A stretch of DNA of 41,864 nucleotides, from the NCBI RefSeq assembly GCF_003063645.1, contig NZ_NESJ01000027.1, positions 1 to 41,864 on the forward strand, read 5' to 3'. The stretch is from Limnohabitans sp. 2KL-51 (lineage in GTDB: Bacteria; Pseudomonadota; Gammaproteobacteria; Burkholderiales; Burkholderiaceae_C). The number at the start of each line of letters is the position of its first letter. Positions within the stretch are counted from its first letter, which is position 1. The notes below the pieces were generated by a model. That model did no database searches, was not told the origin of the DNA, and saw only the letters and a list, made by a program, of their open reading frames with translations. The position numbers and the translations under genes were made by a program. This document shows, one piece after another, positions 1-7,515 of the stretch.

Positions 1-126
1 GTACTTTGATAGGTTGGGAGTGCCAAGGCTGTCATGACCTCAAGCTCTCGAACCGCCGGGTGCGGACCCGCATGCCCGGTGGTGTGGCAGGGGTGGCTGC
101 AATAATTGCGGCCCCCCTATGCCGAT
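1..126 (+). mobile_element. 3' end of a group II intron (domains V and VI), truncated by the window edge
   Basis: Bases 51-83 fold into a long hairpin: ACCGCCGGG (52-60) pairs with CCCGGTGGT across an inner TGCG/CGCA stem and a two-base bulge, the size and shape of group II intron domain V. A second hairpin follows at about 90-119 (GGGG-T-GGC... pairing with GCGGCCCCCC), as domain VI should. The segment ends in CTATGCCGAT at 126, and group II introns end in AY, often as ...CCGAT. In frame 2 the first 11 codons (2-37, reading YFDRLGVPRLS then TGA) could be the C-terminus of the intron-encoded reverse transcriptase, which normally stops just before domain V. The rest of the intron would lie left of the window. 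Inference from structure and remembered motif style; a covariance-model search would settle it. Confidence 0.6.
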
Positions 127-129
127 TTG

Positions 130-147
130 GCCCCATCCAAGGGGGCA
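130..147 (-). terminator. Short GC hairpin downstream of the barnase/barstar operon
   Basis: GCCCC and GGGGC arms face each other across ATCCAA, about ten bases past the stop of the small minus-strand frame at 157. There is no clear T-run after it on the minus strand, so terminator activity is uncertain. It also lies directly at the 3' exon side of the putative intron. Confidence 0.3.
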
Positions 148-156
148 TTCAGAACA

Positions 157-360
157 TCAGGCGGCTGCGAGCCAATATCCTGCGTTGAATGGGCTGCTCA
201 TGCGCAGCGCCAAGGGCGACACGTCCACCAATTTGTCGGTGGGCATTTTTTCGCCTTCTTCGATCGAGTCGACCATCACGGCGTCCTCGGTTTGTGCCTC
301 AATCGCCCGTCCTGCTTGGCTGTTTTGCGCAGAACGGGCTACAGAAAAGAATAGAAGCAT
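157..360 (-). CDS. Possible small protein (67 aa) overlapping the barstar stop
   Basis: An ATG at 360 opens a 67-codon frame that overlaps the last seven codons of the barstar gene in another frame and ends ten bases before a hairpin. The N-terminus (MLLFFSVARSAQ) is short and hydrophobic, followed by an acidic middle and a C-terminus with SSPFNAGYWLAAA. I do not recognise the family. Position and overlap would fit a third gene of the ribonuclease operon, but there is no clear ribosome binding site and in GC-rich DNA such frames also arise by chance. Apart from this frame and the 130-147 hairpin I see nothing else between the intron end and the barstar stop. Confidence 0.25.
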   Translation of the reverse strand: MLLFFSVARSAQNSQAGRAIEAQTEDAVMVDSIEEGEKMPTDKLVDVSPLALRMSSPFNAGYWLAAA

Positions 361-764
361 CGGAAGGGTATCTTCCGGTCTCCCCAATAATCGGCCGTGT
401 CGCGGAAGATGTCCAACAATTGCTCGCGAGCTTCCTTGTCAAATTTGACGTGGGCAGGAATTTGCTCAAGCACCACAATAAAGCCAGGCTGTTGGCCCGA
501 CTTGTGCAGGGGGTCGGTCATGCAGTCGTACAAGGCATCGAAATTCTTGCCAAAGTGCGAGGGCAGTGTGAATTGCGCACCAATGAGGTCCAGCACATCC
601 TGTTTGCTCTGGGCTTCGGCCAGGTTAGCGTACAAAAAGTGGTGGCCTAGGCCTTGGGCGGCTTCTTGCAAATCGCTCACGCGGTAGGCGCGAATCGACT
701 GCACGATGTTCGACCGCACCCCCTTCAGGGGCGTCTCTTGGTCTTGAAGTGTCGGCATGTCCAT
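339..764 (-). CDS. Barstar-family ribonuclease inhibitor
   Basis: A 141-residue protein with the barstar (RNase inhibitor) fold in its C-terminal two thirds: the conserved run HFGKNFDALYDCMTD, then a hydrophobic strand (GFIVVLEQI) and the closing block W-G-D-R-K-I-P-F-R-C-F. Barstars bind and block barnase-type ribonucleases in the cytoplasm. The protein has no signal peptide, as expected for the intracellular partner of a secreted nuclease. It lies 30 bases downstream of the RNase gene on the same strand, so the two are almost certainly co-transcribed. At 141 residues it is longer than the classic 90-residue barstar because of an N-terminal extension of about 50 residues. Confidence 0.88.
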   Translation of the reverse strand: MDMPTLQDQETPLKGVRSNIVQSIRAYRVSDLQEAAQGLGHHFLYANLAEAQSKQDVLDLIGAQFTLPSHFGKNFDALYDCMTDPLHKSGQQPGFIVVLEQIPAHVKFDKEAREQLLDIFRDTADYWGDRKIPFRCFYSFL

Positions 765-794
765 CTCCGTGGTCTTTCTTGAGAACTAAAAAAA

Positions 795-1208
795 TCAGGG
801 TCTGTCAACGATCAGGCGAAAGCTCGCGTAATGGTCTTCGGTGTAGTAACAGGCATTCGGTTCTGTCGGCACAGGGCCGCCGCATACAATGCGGCGGGCT
901 CCACGGTGACGCACGCCGGGTGTCCTGACGGTGTATTCGCGGTAGAAACCCCTCTCCTCGCGTGGCAAGAGTCGCTCGCGGTTGCCAAATACCGTACCGT
1001 CCTTTTCGAAGGGAAAAGGACTACCCTTGCGGATATTTTGGTAGGTTGTCTGGCCTTCACGGGGCAAATCAGTGACCAACAACGTGGTTTGAAGTTGCAC
1101 CTCTTGGGGTGACCGTGCCTGCACCAAAAATGTGCATGCCAGCAAAATAAAGCCCATCAGCACAGCGAACCAGTACCGACGGGCCAAGGCTTGTTGTGCC
1201 ACCCTCAT
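795..1208 (-). CDS. Secreted guanyl-specific ribonuclease, barnase/RNase Sa (N1/T1) family
   Basis: A 137-residue exported endoribonuclease. Residues 1-32 form a signal peptide (basic MRVAQQALARRYW, hydrophobic core, likely cleavage after VQA). The mature part follows the RNase Sa pattern: DLPREGQTTYQNI, then FEKDGTVFGNRE, then FYREYTVRTPG with the general-base Glu, RGARRIVCGG with the active-site Arg, and the catalytic His in EDHYASF. All expected catalytic residues are present. An in-frame ATG lies 21 bases upstream at 1229, but the ATG at 1208 is preceded by GAAAGGTG at good spacing, so I prefer it. The barstar gene follows immediately. Likely role: extracellular RNA scavenging or contact-independent toxicity, with self-protection by barstar. 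Confidence 0.93.
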   Translation of the reverse strand: MRVAQQALARRYWFAVLMGFILLACTFLVQARSPQEVQLQTTLLVTDLPREGQTTYQNIRKGSPFPFEKDGTVFGNRERLLPREERGFYREYTVRTPGVRHRGARRIVCGGPVPTEPNACYYTEDHYASFRLIVDRP

Positions 1209-1362
1209 GAATACACCTTTCAGAAGCATCCGGGTTTACCCGAAAACTCGAAGGCGCTAGTGTGTATCAAGTGCGATAAAAATGCAAGCGATTGCCCGTT
1301 AAATAGGCAAAGACAATTTGCTCATTTAAAGAACATGTGAGTGCGCACACCTGTTGGACAGG

Positions 1363-3666
1363 TCAACGAGCCGCGTTGGCGTCGGCCACGGTGAGCGCCG
1401 TCATGTTGACAATTCGGCGTACCGTGGTGCTGGGCGTCAATATATGCACGGGTTTGGCCGCACCCAAAAGAACCGGTCCAACGGCGATGTTGCCACCCGC
1501 GGCCGTCTTCAGCAGGTTGTAGGCAATGTTGGCCGCGTCCAAGTTGGGCAAAACCAGCAAATTTGCGTCGCCCATCAAGCTGCTGTTGGGCATGATGGCT
1601 TGGCGTCCCGCCGAATCCAGGGCTACGTCGCCATGCATTTCGCCGTCTACTTCGAGCCAGGGTGCATTTTGGCGCAACAAGTCCAGCACGTTTCGCATCT
1701 TGATGGCGCTGGGCTCGTTGGACGAACCGAAGTTCGAGTGCGACAACAAAGCGGCTTTGGGCTGGATACCGAAACGGCGCATTTCTTCGGCGGCCATGAC
1801 GGTGAACTCGGCCAGCTGTTCGGCGCTTGGGTCGTAGTTGACGTGGGTGTCAACCATGAACACCTGACGGCCCGGCAGCATCAAGCCGTTCATGCAGGCG
1901 AAGGTGTTGACACCGGCTCGCTTGCCGATGACTTGGTCGATGTAGTTCAGGTGCATGGGGTTGGCGCCCCAGGTCCCGCAGATCATGCCGTCCACATCGC
2001 CTTTTTGCAGCAACATGGCGCCAATGAGTGACAAGCGGCGGCGCATCTCGATCTTGGCGATCTGTTGGGTGACCCCCTTGCGCTCGGTCATGCGGTGGTA
2101 GGTCTGCCAGAAATCGCGGTAACGGTGGTCTTGTTCGACATTCACCACGTCGTAGTCCAGCTCTTCCTTCAGGCGAAGGCCAAATTTTTCGATGCGCTCG
2201 GCGATCACAGCCGGGCGGCCAATCAGCGTGGGGCGGGCAATGCCTTCGTCTACCACGATCTGGGCGGCGCGCAAAACCCGCTCTTCTTCGCCTTCGCTGT
2301 AGGCGATGCGCTTGTTCAGGGCGCGTTTTGCAGCCGTGAAAATCGGCTTCATCATGGTGCCCGAGGCGTACACAAAGCCTTGCAGACGTTCCCGGTAAGC
2401 GTCCATGTCGGTGATCGGGCGAGATGCCACGCCAGAGTCGAATGCAGCTTGGGCTACCGCAGGGGCGATCTTCATCATCAAGCGCGGGTCAAACGGCTTG
2501 GGGATCAGGTATTCGGGGCCAAATGCCAGGGGTTCGCCCACATAAGCGGCTGCCACGACTTCGCTTTGCTCGGCTTGCGCCAACTCGGCAATCGCATGCA
2601 CGGCAGCGATTTCCATCTCCAAGGTGATGGTGGTGGCGCCGCAGTCCAAAGCACCCCGGAAGATGTAGGGGAAGCACAGGACGTTGTTGACCTGGTTGGG
2701 ATAGTCGGTCCGGCCGGTGGCCATGATGGCGTCGTCGCGTACGGCTTTGACATCTTCAGGGTCGATTTCGGGGTTGGGGTTGGCCAGCGCAAAAATCAAC
2801 GGCGTGGCGGCCATGGACTTGACCATGTCCTGCTTGAGCACGCCCCCGGCAGACAGACCCAGGAACACGTCGGCACCGGCCATCACTTCGCGCAAGGTGC
2901 GGTGATCGGTTTTTTGTACAAACTGGATCTTGTCCTCGTCCATCAACTCGGTGCGGCCTTCGTAAACCACGCCCGCCAAGTCGGTGACCCAAATGTTTTC
3001 ACGCGGAATGCCCAGCTTGACCAATAAACCCAAGCAAGCCAAGGCCGCGGCGCCTGCGCCCGAGGTGACCAGTTTGATCTTTTTGGGATCTTTGCCCACG
3101 ATCTTCAGGCCGTTCAGGATGGCCGCGCCCACCACGATGGCGGTGCCGTGCTGGTCGTCGTGAAAGACCGGGATCTTCATGCGCTCGCGCAGCTTGCGCT
3201 CGATGTAGAAGCAGTCGGGTGCCTTGATGTCTTCGAGGTTGATGCCGCCAAAAGTCGGCTCCAAAGAGGCGATGATCTCGACCAATTTTTCGGGGTCTTT
3301 CTCGTTGATCTCGATGTCAAACACGTCGATGCCCGAAAACTTCTTGAACAACACGCCCTTGCCTTCCATGACCGGCTTGCTGGCCAATGGGCCAATGTCG
3401 CCCAGGCCCAGCACGGCGGTGCCGTTGGTCACCACGCCCACCAAGTTGCCTCGGCTGGTGTACTTGAAGGCGTTGGCCGGGTCTTTGACGATTTCTTCGC
3501 AGGGTGCAGCCACGCCGGGAGAATAGGCCAGAGCCAGATCGTGCTGGTTGACCAACTGTTTGGTGGCCGCGATGGCGATTTTGCCGGGGGTGGGGAACTC
3601 GTGGTACTCGAGTGCGGCTTTGCGCAGTTGGGCACGTTTTTCTTCTGCTTGGACCTTGTTGGTCAT
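1363..3666 (-). CDS. maeB: NADP-dependent malic enzyme with C-terminal phosphotransacetylase-like domain
   Basis: A 767-residue two-domain enzyme that decarboxylates malate to pyruvate and makes NADPH. The malic domain (about 1-430) has [10 protein letters not shown] (47-56), [12 protein letters not shown] (81-92), the metal-binding stretch [14 protein letters not shown] near 140-153, [11 protein letters not shown] (168-178) and the nucleotide-binding [10 protein letters not shown] (201-210). The C-terminal 330 residues resemble phosphate acetyltransferase; in MaeB this domain is regulatory (acetyl-CoA control in E. coli) and generally not catalytic. Length matches MaeB (about 760). The start has GGAG nine bases upstream. 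It appears to be a single transcription unit; a small hairpin (1349-1363) overlaps its stop codon but lacks a T-run. Confidence 0.96.
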   Translation of the reverse strand: MTNKVQAEEKRAQLRKAALEYHEFPTPGKIAIAATKQLVNQHDLALAYSPGVAAPCEEIVKDPANAFKYTSRGNLVGVVTNGTAVLGLGDIGPLASKPVMEGKGVLFKKFSGIDVFDIEINEKDPEKLVEIIASLEPTFGGINLEDIKAPDCFYIERKLRERMKIPVFHDDQHGTAIVVGAAILNGLKIVGKDPKKIKLVTSGAGAAALACLGLLVKLGIPRENIWVTDLAGVVYEGRTELMDEDKIQFVQKTDHRTLREVMAGADVFLGLSAGGVLKQDMVKSMAATPLIFALANPNPEIDPEDVKAVRDDAIMATGRTDYPNQVNNVLCFPYIFRGALDCGATTITLEMEIAAVHAIAELAQAEQSEVVAAAYVGEPLAFGPEYLIPKPFDPRLMMKIAPAVAQAAFDSGVASRPITDMDAYRERLQGFVYASGTMMKPIFTAAKRALNKRIAYSEGEEERVLRAAQIVVDEGIARPTLIGRPAVIAERIEKFGLRLKEELDYDVVNVEQDHRYRDFWQTYHRMTERKGVTQQIAKIEMRRRLSLIGAMLLQKGDVDGMICGTWGANPMHLNYIDQVIGKRAGVNTFACMNGLMLPGRQVFMVDTHVNYDPSAEQLAEFTVMAAEEMRRFGIQPKAALLSHSNFGSSNEPSAIKMRNVLDLLRQNAPWLEVDGEMHGDVALDSAGRQAIMPNSSLMGDANLLVLPNLDAANIAYNLLKTAAGGNIAVGPVLLGAAKPVHILTPSTTVRRIVNMTALTVADANAAR

Positions 3667-3866
3667 GGGGTTGGGCTCCGTTGTAGGGATGTGCTGTCAG
3701 GGCTGCCTGGATTCAGCAGACCAGATGCTTAGAAAGGAATTTGTCAACGCGCAAGGCGACATTCGTTCAATATTTTCATTGTAGACCCGGGATTCAAGCC
3801 TTTGAGGCTGGCCCATGCCCTTCTGAAGTGAGTTGGCTTTTGACTTTTGAGCACAAATGGCAGCGA

Positions 3867-4472
3867 TCAGCGCAAATGCTTCCAGGCTTTGTGCTGCAAG
3901 GCTTCGGTCACGCGGGTCGTACGTGAACCCGCCAGCACTTGGCATGTGGCCCCGGCTTGCAAAAATCCGGGTTGCTCCACCGCCAAATAAAAGCCACAGC
4001 GCCCGCTTTGCACCATGTCTTTGGCGGCCAGGGCGTAGCCCATGACGGCGTTGAACTTGCCGCAGGGCTCGCGCGGCTGGGTGATGCGAAAAACGACATC
4101 ACCAAAATCGATACGGTCGCCGATGAACAGGTCTTGTTCGAACAGGCCTTGCAAGCTCAGGTTTTCGCCCAAATAACCCGGAGCCAAGGGTTCTTCAAAC
4201 ATCGTCGCGCCATGAGTTTGACGCTGTGCTTGCCACCACGGCAGGTGCTCCGAAGGCAAGGCGTACACCGCTTTGCTCAAGCCGCCGTGCACCGACAAGT
4301 CAGCCTGCTCGTCACCCGCCAAGCCCAGCACCCCGACCGCGATGGGGCCGGAGACGGTGGTTTTCCCAATGGCGGACACCAGTTTGCGCCCACCCACCAT
4401 CAAGGGGCGCACTTGGCCGGTCTGGATGGTGAGCAGCGTGCCCGAAAAACCGGGCCGCAAAGTCGGCTGCAT
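3867..4472 (-). CDS. MOSC domain protein, YiiM-like
   Basis: A 201-residue MOSC (molybdenum cofactor sulfurase C-terminal) protein. Visible marks are the HGG block DLSVHGGLSKAVYALPSEH, the GENLSLQGL region, and the conserved cysteine in TQPREPCGKFN. Proteins of the E. coli YiiM type use bound molybdenum cofactor to reduce N-hydroxylated purines; the Cys would be the metal ligand. Seven bases separate its start from the pepP stop, so it is very likely translated from the pepP mRNA. Between this stop and maeB there are 200 bases with no convincing gene. Substrate is not deducible from the sequence. Confidence 0.88.
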   Translation of the reverse strand: MQPTLRPGFSGTLLTIQTGQVRPLMVGGRKLVSAIGKTTVSGPIAVGVLGLAGDEQADLSVHGGLSKAVYALPSEHLPWWQAQRQTHGATMFEEPLAPGYLGENLSLQGLFEQDLFIGDRIDFGDVVFRITQPREPCGKFNAVMGYALAAKDMVQSGRCGFYLAVEQPGFLQAGATCQVLAGSRTTRVTEALQHKAWKHLR

Positions 4473-4479
4473 GGGCCGT

Positions 4480-5868
4480 TTAGCCCCGCATCAAAGCTTC
4501 TATCTCGTCTGCCTTCACAGGCACGCCCCGCGTGATCAACTCGCACCCGGTGGCTGTGACGATGGCGTCGTCTTCGATGCGGATGCCGATGTTGTGGAAG
4601 GGCTCGGGCACGCCGGGTGCAGGTCGCACATACAGGCCCGGCTCGATGGTCAGGACCATGCCCGGCTGCAGGATGCGGCTGGGGCGGTCTTTGATCAGTT
4701 CGCCGCTCAGCGGGTCTTTGCGCTCGCTGATCTGGCCCACCTGCGAAGGCTCCACATAGCTGCCGCAGTCGTGCACGTCCATGCCCAGCCAGTGGCCAGT
4801 GCGGTGCATGTAGAACTGGAAATAGCTGCGGTTGGCGATCACATCTTGCGCGTTGCCCACCTTGTTCTTGTCGAGCAAGCCGACATCGAGCAGGCCTTGC
4901 GCCAGCACGGCCACGGTGGCCTCGTGCGGGTCGACAAAACGGGCACCTGCCTTGGTGGCGGCCACTGCGGCGTCTTGTGATGCGAGCACCAAGTCGTATA
5001 GAGCGCGTTGCGGTCCGGTGAATTTTCCGTTGGCAGGGAAAGTGCGGGTGATGTCGCTGGCGTAGCCGTCCAGTTCGCAGCCGGCGTCGATCAACACCAA
5101 GTCGCCGTTTTGGATCAAGGCGGTGTCGGCGCGGTAATGCAGCACGCAGGCATTGGCCCCGCCTGCCACGATGGAGCCGTAAGCCGGGTACTGCGAGCCG
5201 TGCTGACGAAATTCGTGCAGCAGCTCAGCGTCGAGGTGGTATTCGCGCACCTCTTGGCCCGCACGAAGCATGCTGGCGCTGCGCTGCATGGCGCGGATGT
5301 GGGCGCCGGCGCTGATGCGGGAGGCGCGGCGCATGATGTCTTGTTCGTGCGCATCTTTGACCAAGCGCATCTCGTCTAGCAAGCTGCACAGATCGCGCTG
5401 CTGCTCGGGGCACAAAGCACCATAGCGCACTCGCGCGCGCACCGACTGGAGCCAGCCGCTCACCAAGCTTTCGAGCCCGGTGTGGATGGCAAAGGGGTAC
5501 CAGACGGTGCTGCGGTTTTCCAGCAGCTTGGGCATGTGCGCGGTGATCTCGCTGATGGGCAAAGCCCGGCTTACGCCCAAAGCAGTGGGTGCAGCGTCTG
5601 GCCCCAAGCGGATGCCGTCCCAGATTTCGCGCTCCAGGTCTTTCGGTTGGCAAAACAGCGTGCAATCGCCATCGGCCGTGATCACCAAACTGGCGTGCGG
5701 CTCGGTGAAGCCAGTCAGGTAATAAAAGTAACTGTCGTGCCGGTACAGGTAATCGCTGTCGCGGTTGCGCTGGCGCTCGGGCGCGGTGGGAATGATGGCG
5801 ATCCCGCCTGCGCCCAATTGGGCAGCGAGGCGGGCACGGCGTTGGGCGTAGAGGGCGTGATGGCTCAT
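4480..5868 (-). CDS. pepP: Xaa-Pro aminopeptidase (aminopeptidase P)
   Basis: A 462-residue M24 metallopeptidase that removes an N-terminal residue preceding proline. The N-terminal aminopeptidase-P domain (1-175) has RDSDYLYRHDSYFYYLTGF. The pita-bread catalytic domain supplies five dimanganese ligands: D261 and D272 (DAG...DGYASDITR), H359 (TGHWLGMDVHD), E409 (TIEPGLYV) and E432 (RIEDD). These align almost residue for residue with the E. coli enzyme. First gene of a two-gene unit with the MOSC protein. In related genomes pepP often sits near murU; here a toxin-antitoxin pair lies between them. Confidence 0.96.
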   Translation of the reverse strand: MSHHALYAQRRARLAAQLGAGGIAIIPTAPERQRNRDSDYLYRHDSYFYYLTGFTEPHASLVITADGDCTLFCQPKDLEREIWDGIRLGPDAAPTALGVSRALPISEITAHMPKLLENRSTVWYPFAIHTGLESLVSGWLQSVRARVRYGALCPEQQRDLCSLLDEMRLVKDAHEQDIMRRASRISAGAHIRAMQRSASMLRAGQEVREYHLDAELLHEFRQHGSQYPAYGSIVAGGANACVLHYRADTALIQNGDLVLIDAGCELDGYASDITRTFPANGKFTGPQRALYDLVLASQDAAVAATKAGARFVDPHEATVAVLAQGLLDVGLLDKNKVGNAQDVIANRSYFQFYMHRTGHWLGMDVHDCGSYVEPSQVGQISERKDPLSGELIKDRPSRILQPGMVLTIEPGLYVRPAPGVPEPFHNIGIRIEDDAIVTATGCELITRGVPVKADEIEALMRG

Positions 5869-5967
5869 GTCGGTGTTTTAGAAAGGGAGGAAGGGGATGG
5901 GTTTTGGGTTTGGGGTGACGGATTGGACAGCAGAAACTTTACCCAATCACTTTTCACAACAAGGCGG

Positions 5968-6267
5968 TCAATTTTGGCTTGCTTGTGCATGCAATTTCAG
6001 GCCCAGAGCACCCATGACTTTCAAAATGGTATCAAAGCTCGGAGCGCGATCACCCGACAATGCCTTGTACAAGCTTTCGCGGGAAAGTCCGGCGTCGCGA
6101 GCTACTTGCGTCATGCCCTTGGCGCGAGCGATGTCCCCCAAGGCCTTGGCAATGAAAGCAGCATCACCATCTGCATCCTCCATACAGGCCTCCAGGTAGG
6201 CCGCCATTTCTTCTGGGGTGCGCAAGTGTTCCGCAACGTCATAGCGTGTGGTTGGGGTGGTTGCCAT
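5968..6267 (-). CDS. Antitoxin of a HigBA-like module (addiction module antidote, HTH)
   Basis: A 99-residue protein of the HI1420-type addiction-module antidote family. It starts with the typical YDVAEHLRTPEEMAAYLEAC segment, and its C-terminal half carries an XRE helix-turn-helix (MTQVARDAGLSRESLYKALSGDRAPSFDTI, about residues 52-81) that should bind the operon's operator. It begins two bases after the toxin stop. AAGGA lies six bases before the ATG, inside the toxin's last codons, giving the antitoxin a much better ribosome site than the toxin. It should neutralise the toxin by direct binding and repress the promoter at about 6573-6600. Confidence 0.93.
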   Translation of the reverse strand: MATTPTTRYDVAEHLRTPEEMAAYLEACMEDADGDAAFIAKALGDIARAKGMTQVARDAGLSRESLYKALSGDRAPSFDTILKVMGALGLKLHAQASQN

Positions 6268-6269
6268 TT

Positions 6270-6566
6270 TTATTCCTTCAGGTTTTTCGCCAACTTCAAT
6301 GCGGTTTTGATGTCTACGCTTTGGCTGGATTTGTCACCCCCGGCCAAAAGAATCACGATTTCGCAACCATTCTGAATGAAGTACACCCGGTAACCTGGAC
6401 CGAAATGCATCCGCAATTCGCATACCCCATCGCCGACAGGTTTCATATCACCGGGATGACCAGCCGCCAGACGTTCTATCCTGACCAGGATGCGTGCGCG
6501 ACCCGTCAGATCGTTCATTCCATCGAGCCAGCGTGCATAAACATCGGTTTTGCGGATCTGGAACAT
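6270..6566 (-). CDS. RelE/ParE-superfamily toxin (HI1419/HigB-like)
   Basis: A 98-residue toxin with the hallmarks of the HI1419-type family: start MFQIRKTDVYARWLDGM, central RARILVRIERLAAGHPGD, then ELRMHFGPGYRVYF and the closing LLAGGDKSSQ..DI..A. RelE-like members cleave mRNA on the ribosome; the basic and aromatic residues around GYRVYF form the usual active face. The toxin comes first, as in higBA. No Shine-Dalgarno is visible before its ATG, and the predicted transcription start lies at or next to the ATG, so the toxin mRNA may be leaderless. Complete, with no frameshift. Confidence 0.93.
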   Translation of the reverse strand: MFQIRKTDVYARWLDGMNDLTGRARILVRIERLAAGHPGDMKPVGDGVCELRMHFGPGYRVYFIQNGCEIVILLAGGDKSSQSVDIKTALKLAKNLKE

Positions 6567-6572
6567 GCTTGA

Positions 6573-6600
6573 AGTGTAGCCCAGTGGCTACTTATGTCAA
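6573..6600 (-). promoter_or_regulatory. Promoter and operator of the toxin-antitoxin operon
   Basis: Minus strand: a perfect -35 TTGACA (6600-6595), 16-base spacer, then -10 TACACT (6578-6573). Inside the spacer and overlapping the -10 box is an inverted repeat, GTAGCC-ACTG-GGCTAC (6591-6576), a natural operator for the antitoxin's helix-turn-helix. Seven bases past the -10 lands on the toxin ATG. Read directly from the sequence; function is inferred. Confidence 0.65.
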
Positions 6601-6614
6601 TCTGTGAATCCAAT

Positions 6615-7391
6615 TCATGCGTTGAGTTGCGCGAGCCGCTCAGGGGTGCCCACATCGGTCCAGTCGCCCTCATACACCTCGCCCGACACTTGGCCCCGGT
6701 CCATGGTCGCGCGCAACAAGGGCGCTAAGGCCAGCGCCAAGCCATCGGGGTTGCCGGGGGGCAGGCCGCAGTTGGAAAAAAAAGCTTTTTTGTACAGCGC
6801 AACGGTGCTGAAGGTGTAAGCGCAGCCGGGGCTGCCTTTGGGCAGGTTGAGCACCTGGCCCTCAGCTGACAGGCCAAAGTCGCCGCCCGGGTTGTGCGCA
6901 GGGTTGGGCACCAGCCACAGGTGGGCCAGCGCAGTGCTGGCGCTAAAACCTGAGACGGCCTGTTGCGTGAACACCAAATCGGGGGCAAACACGTCGCCCG
7001 CCACCACCCAGAACACCTCATCGAGCTGCGGCAATGCCCGCACAATGCCGCCTGCGGTCTCCAGCGCGCGGCCAAAGTCCTGCCCTTCATGCGAATAACG
7101 GATCTGAACTTCTGGCACGCCGGGCCATTGGATGTGCTCACCCATTTGCACTGGAAACTGCTCGCCCAGCCAAGCGGTGTTGATCAGCTGTTGCACAAAG
7201 CCGCCCCGGGCCAGGGCCTGCATGGGCCAGTGCATGAGCGGCTGGCCGCGCACGCGCAGCAAGGGTTTGGGAGTCTGGTCGGTCAAGGGGCGCATGCGTT
7301 CGCCGCGACCGGCGGCCAGCACCATGGCATGGGCAGGTGGCTTGGCGATGAGCGAGGGCGCTTGCGATGGGGGGGCAAATGAGGTCGGCAT
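6615..7391 (-). CDS. murU: Nucleotidyltransferase, MurNAc-1-phosphate uridylyltransferase type
   Basis: A 258-residue sugar-nucleotide transferase. The N-terminus shows the nucleotide-binding signature AMVLAAGRGERMRPLTD followed by TPKPLLRV. The family makes NDP-sugars; members of this length and motif, such as Pseudomonas MurU, convert MurNAc-1-P plus UTP to UDP-MurNAc in cell-wall recycling. VVAGDVFAP contains the metal-binding Asp. The frame is open upstream to 7658, but that stretch is antisense to the Rieske gene and low in family character; the ATG at 7391 is the most sensible start, although its ribosome site is poor. The usual partner kinase AmgK is not next to it, so the exact sugar remains an inference. 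Confidence 0.82.
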   Translation of the reverse strand: MPTSFAPPSQAPSLIAKPPAHAMVLAAGRGERMRPLTDQTPKPLLRVRGQPLMHWPMQALARGGFVQQLINTAWLGEQFPVQMGEHIQWPGVPEVQIRYSHEGQDFGRALETAGGIVRALPQLDEVFWVVAGDVFAPDLVFTQQAVSGFSASTALAHLWLVPNPAHNPGGDFGLSAEGQVLNLPKGSPGCAYTFSTVALYKKAFFSNCGLPPGNPDGLALALAPLLRATMDRGQVSGEVYEGDWTDVGTPERLAQLNA

Positions 7392-7515
7392 TCCCGGATG
7401 TTGCCACGGACGCAGGCGCTCTCGGGACAGCCCTGGCCAAATGCCGCGCCCTAAACTTCGGCGTGAAGGCCGTTCGCAGCGGATGAGCCAGGCCGCCACC
7501 AGGAGACAGACCCCC

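Noticed and set aside
1209..1362. Promoter for the RNase operon (TTGCAT ... TACACA on the minus strand)
   Set aside because: Spacing is only about 15 bases and both boxes are weak, so I could not support a specific site although a promoter somewhere in this gap is likely.
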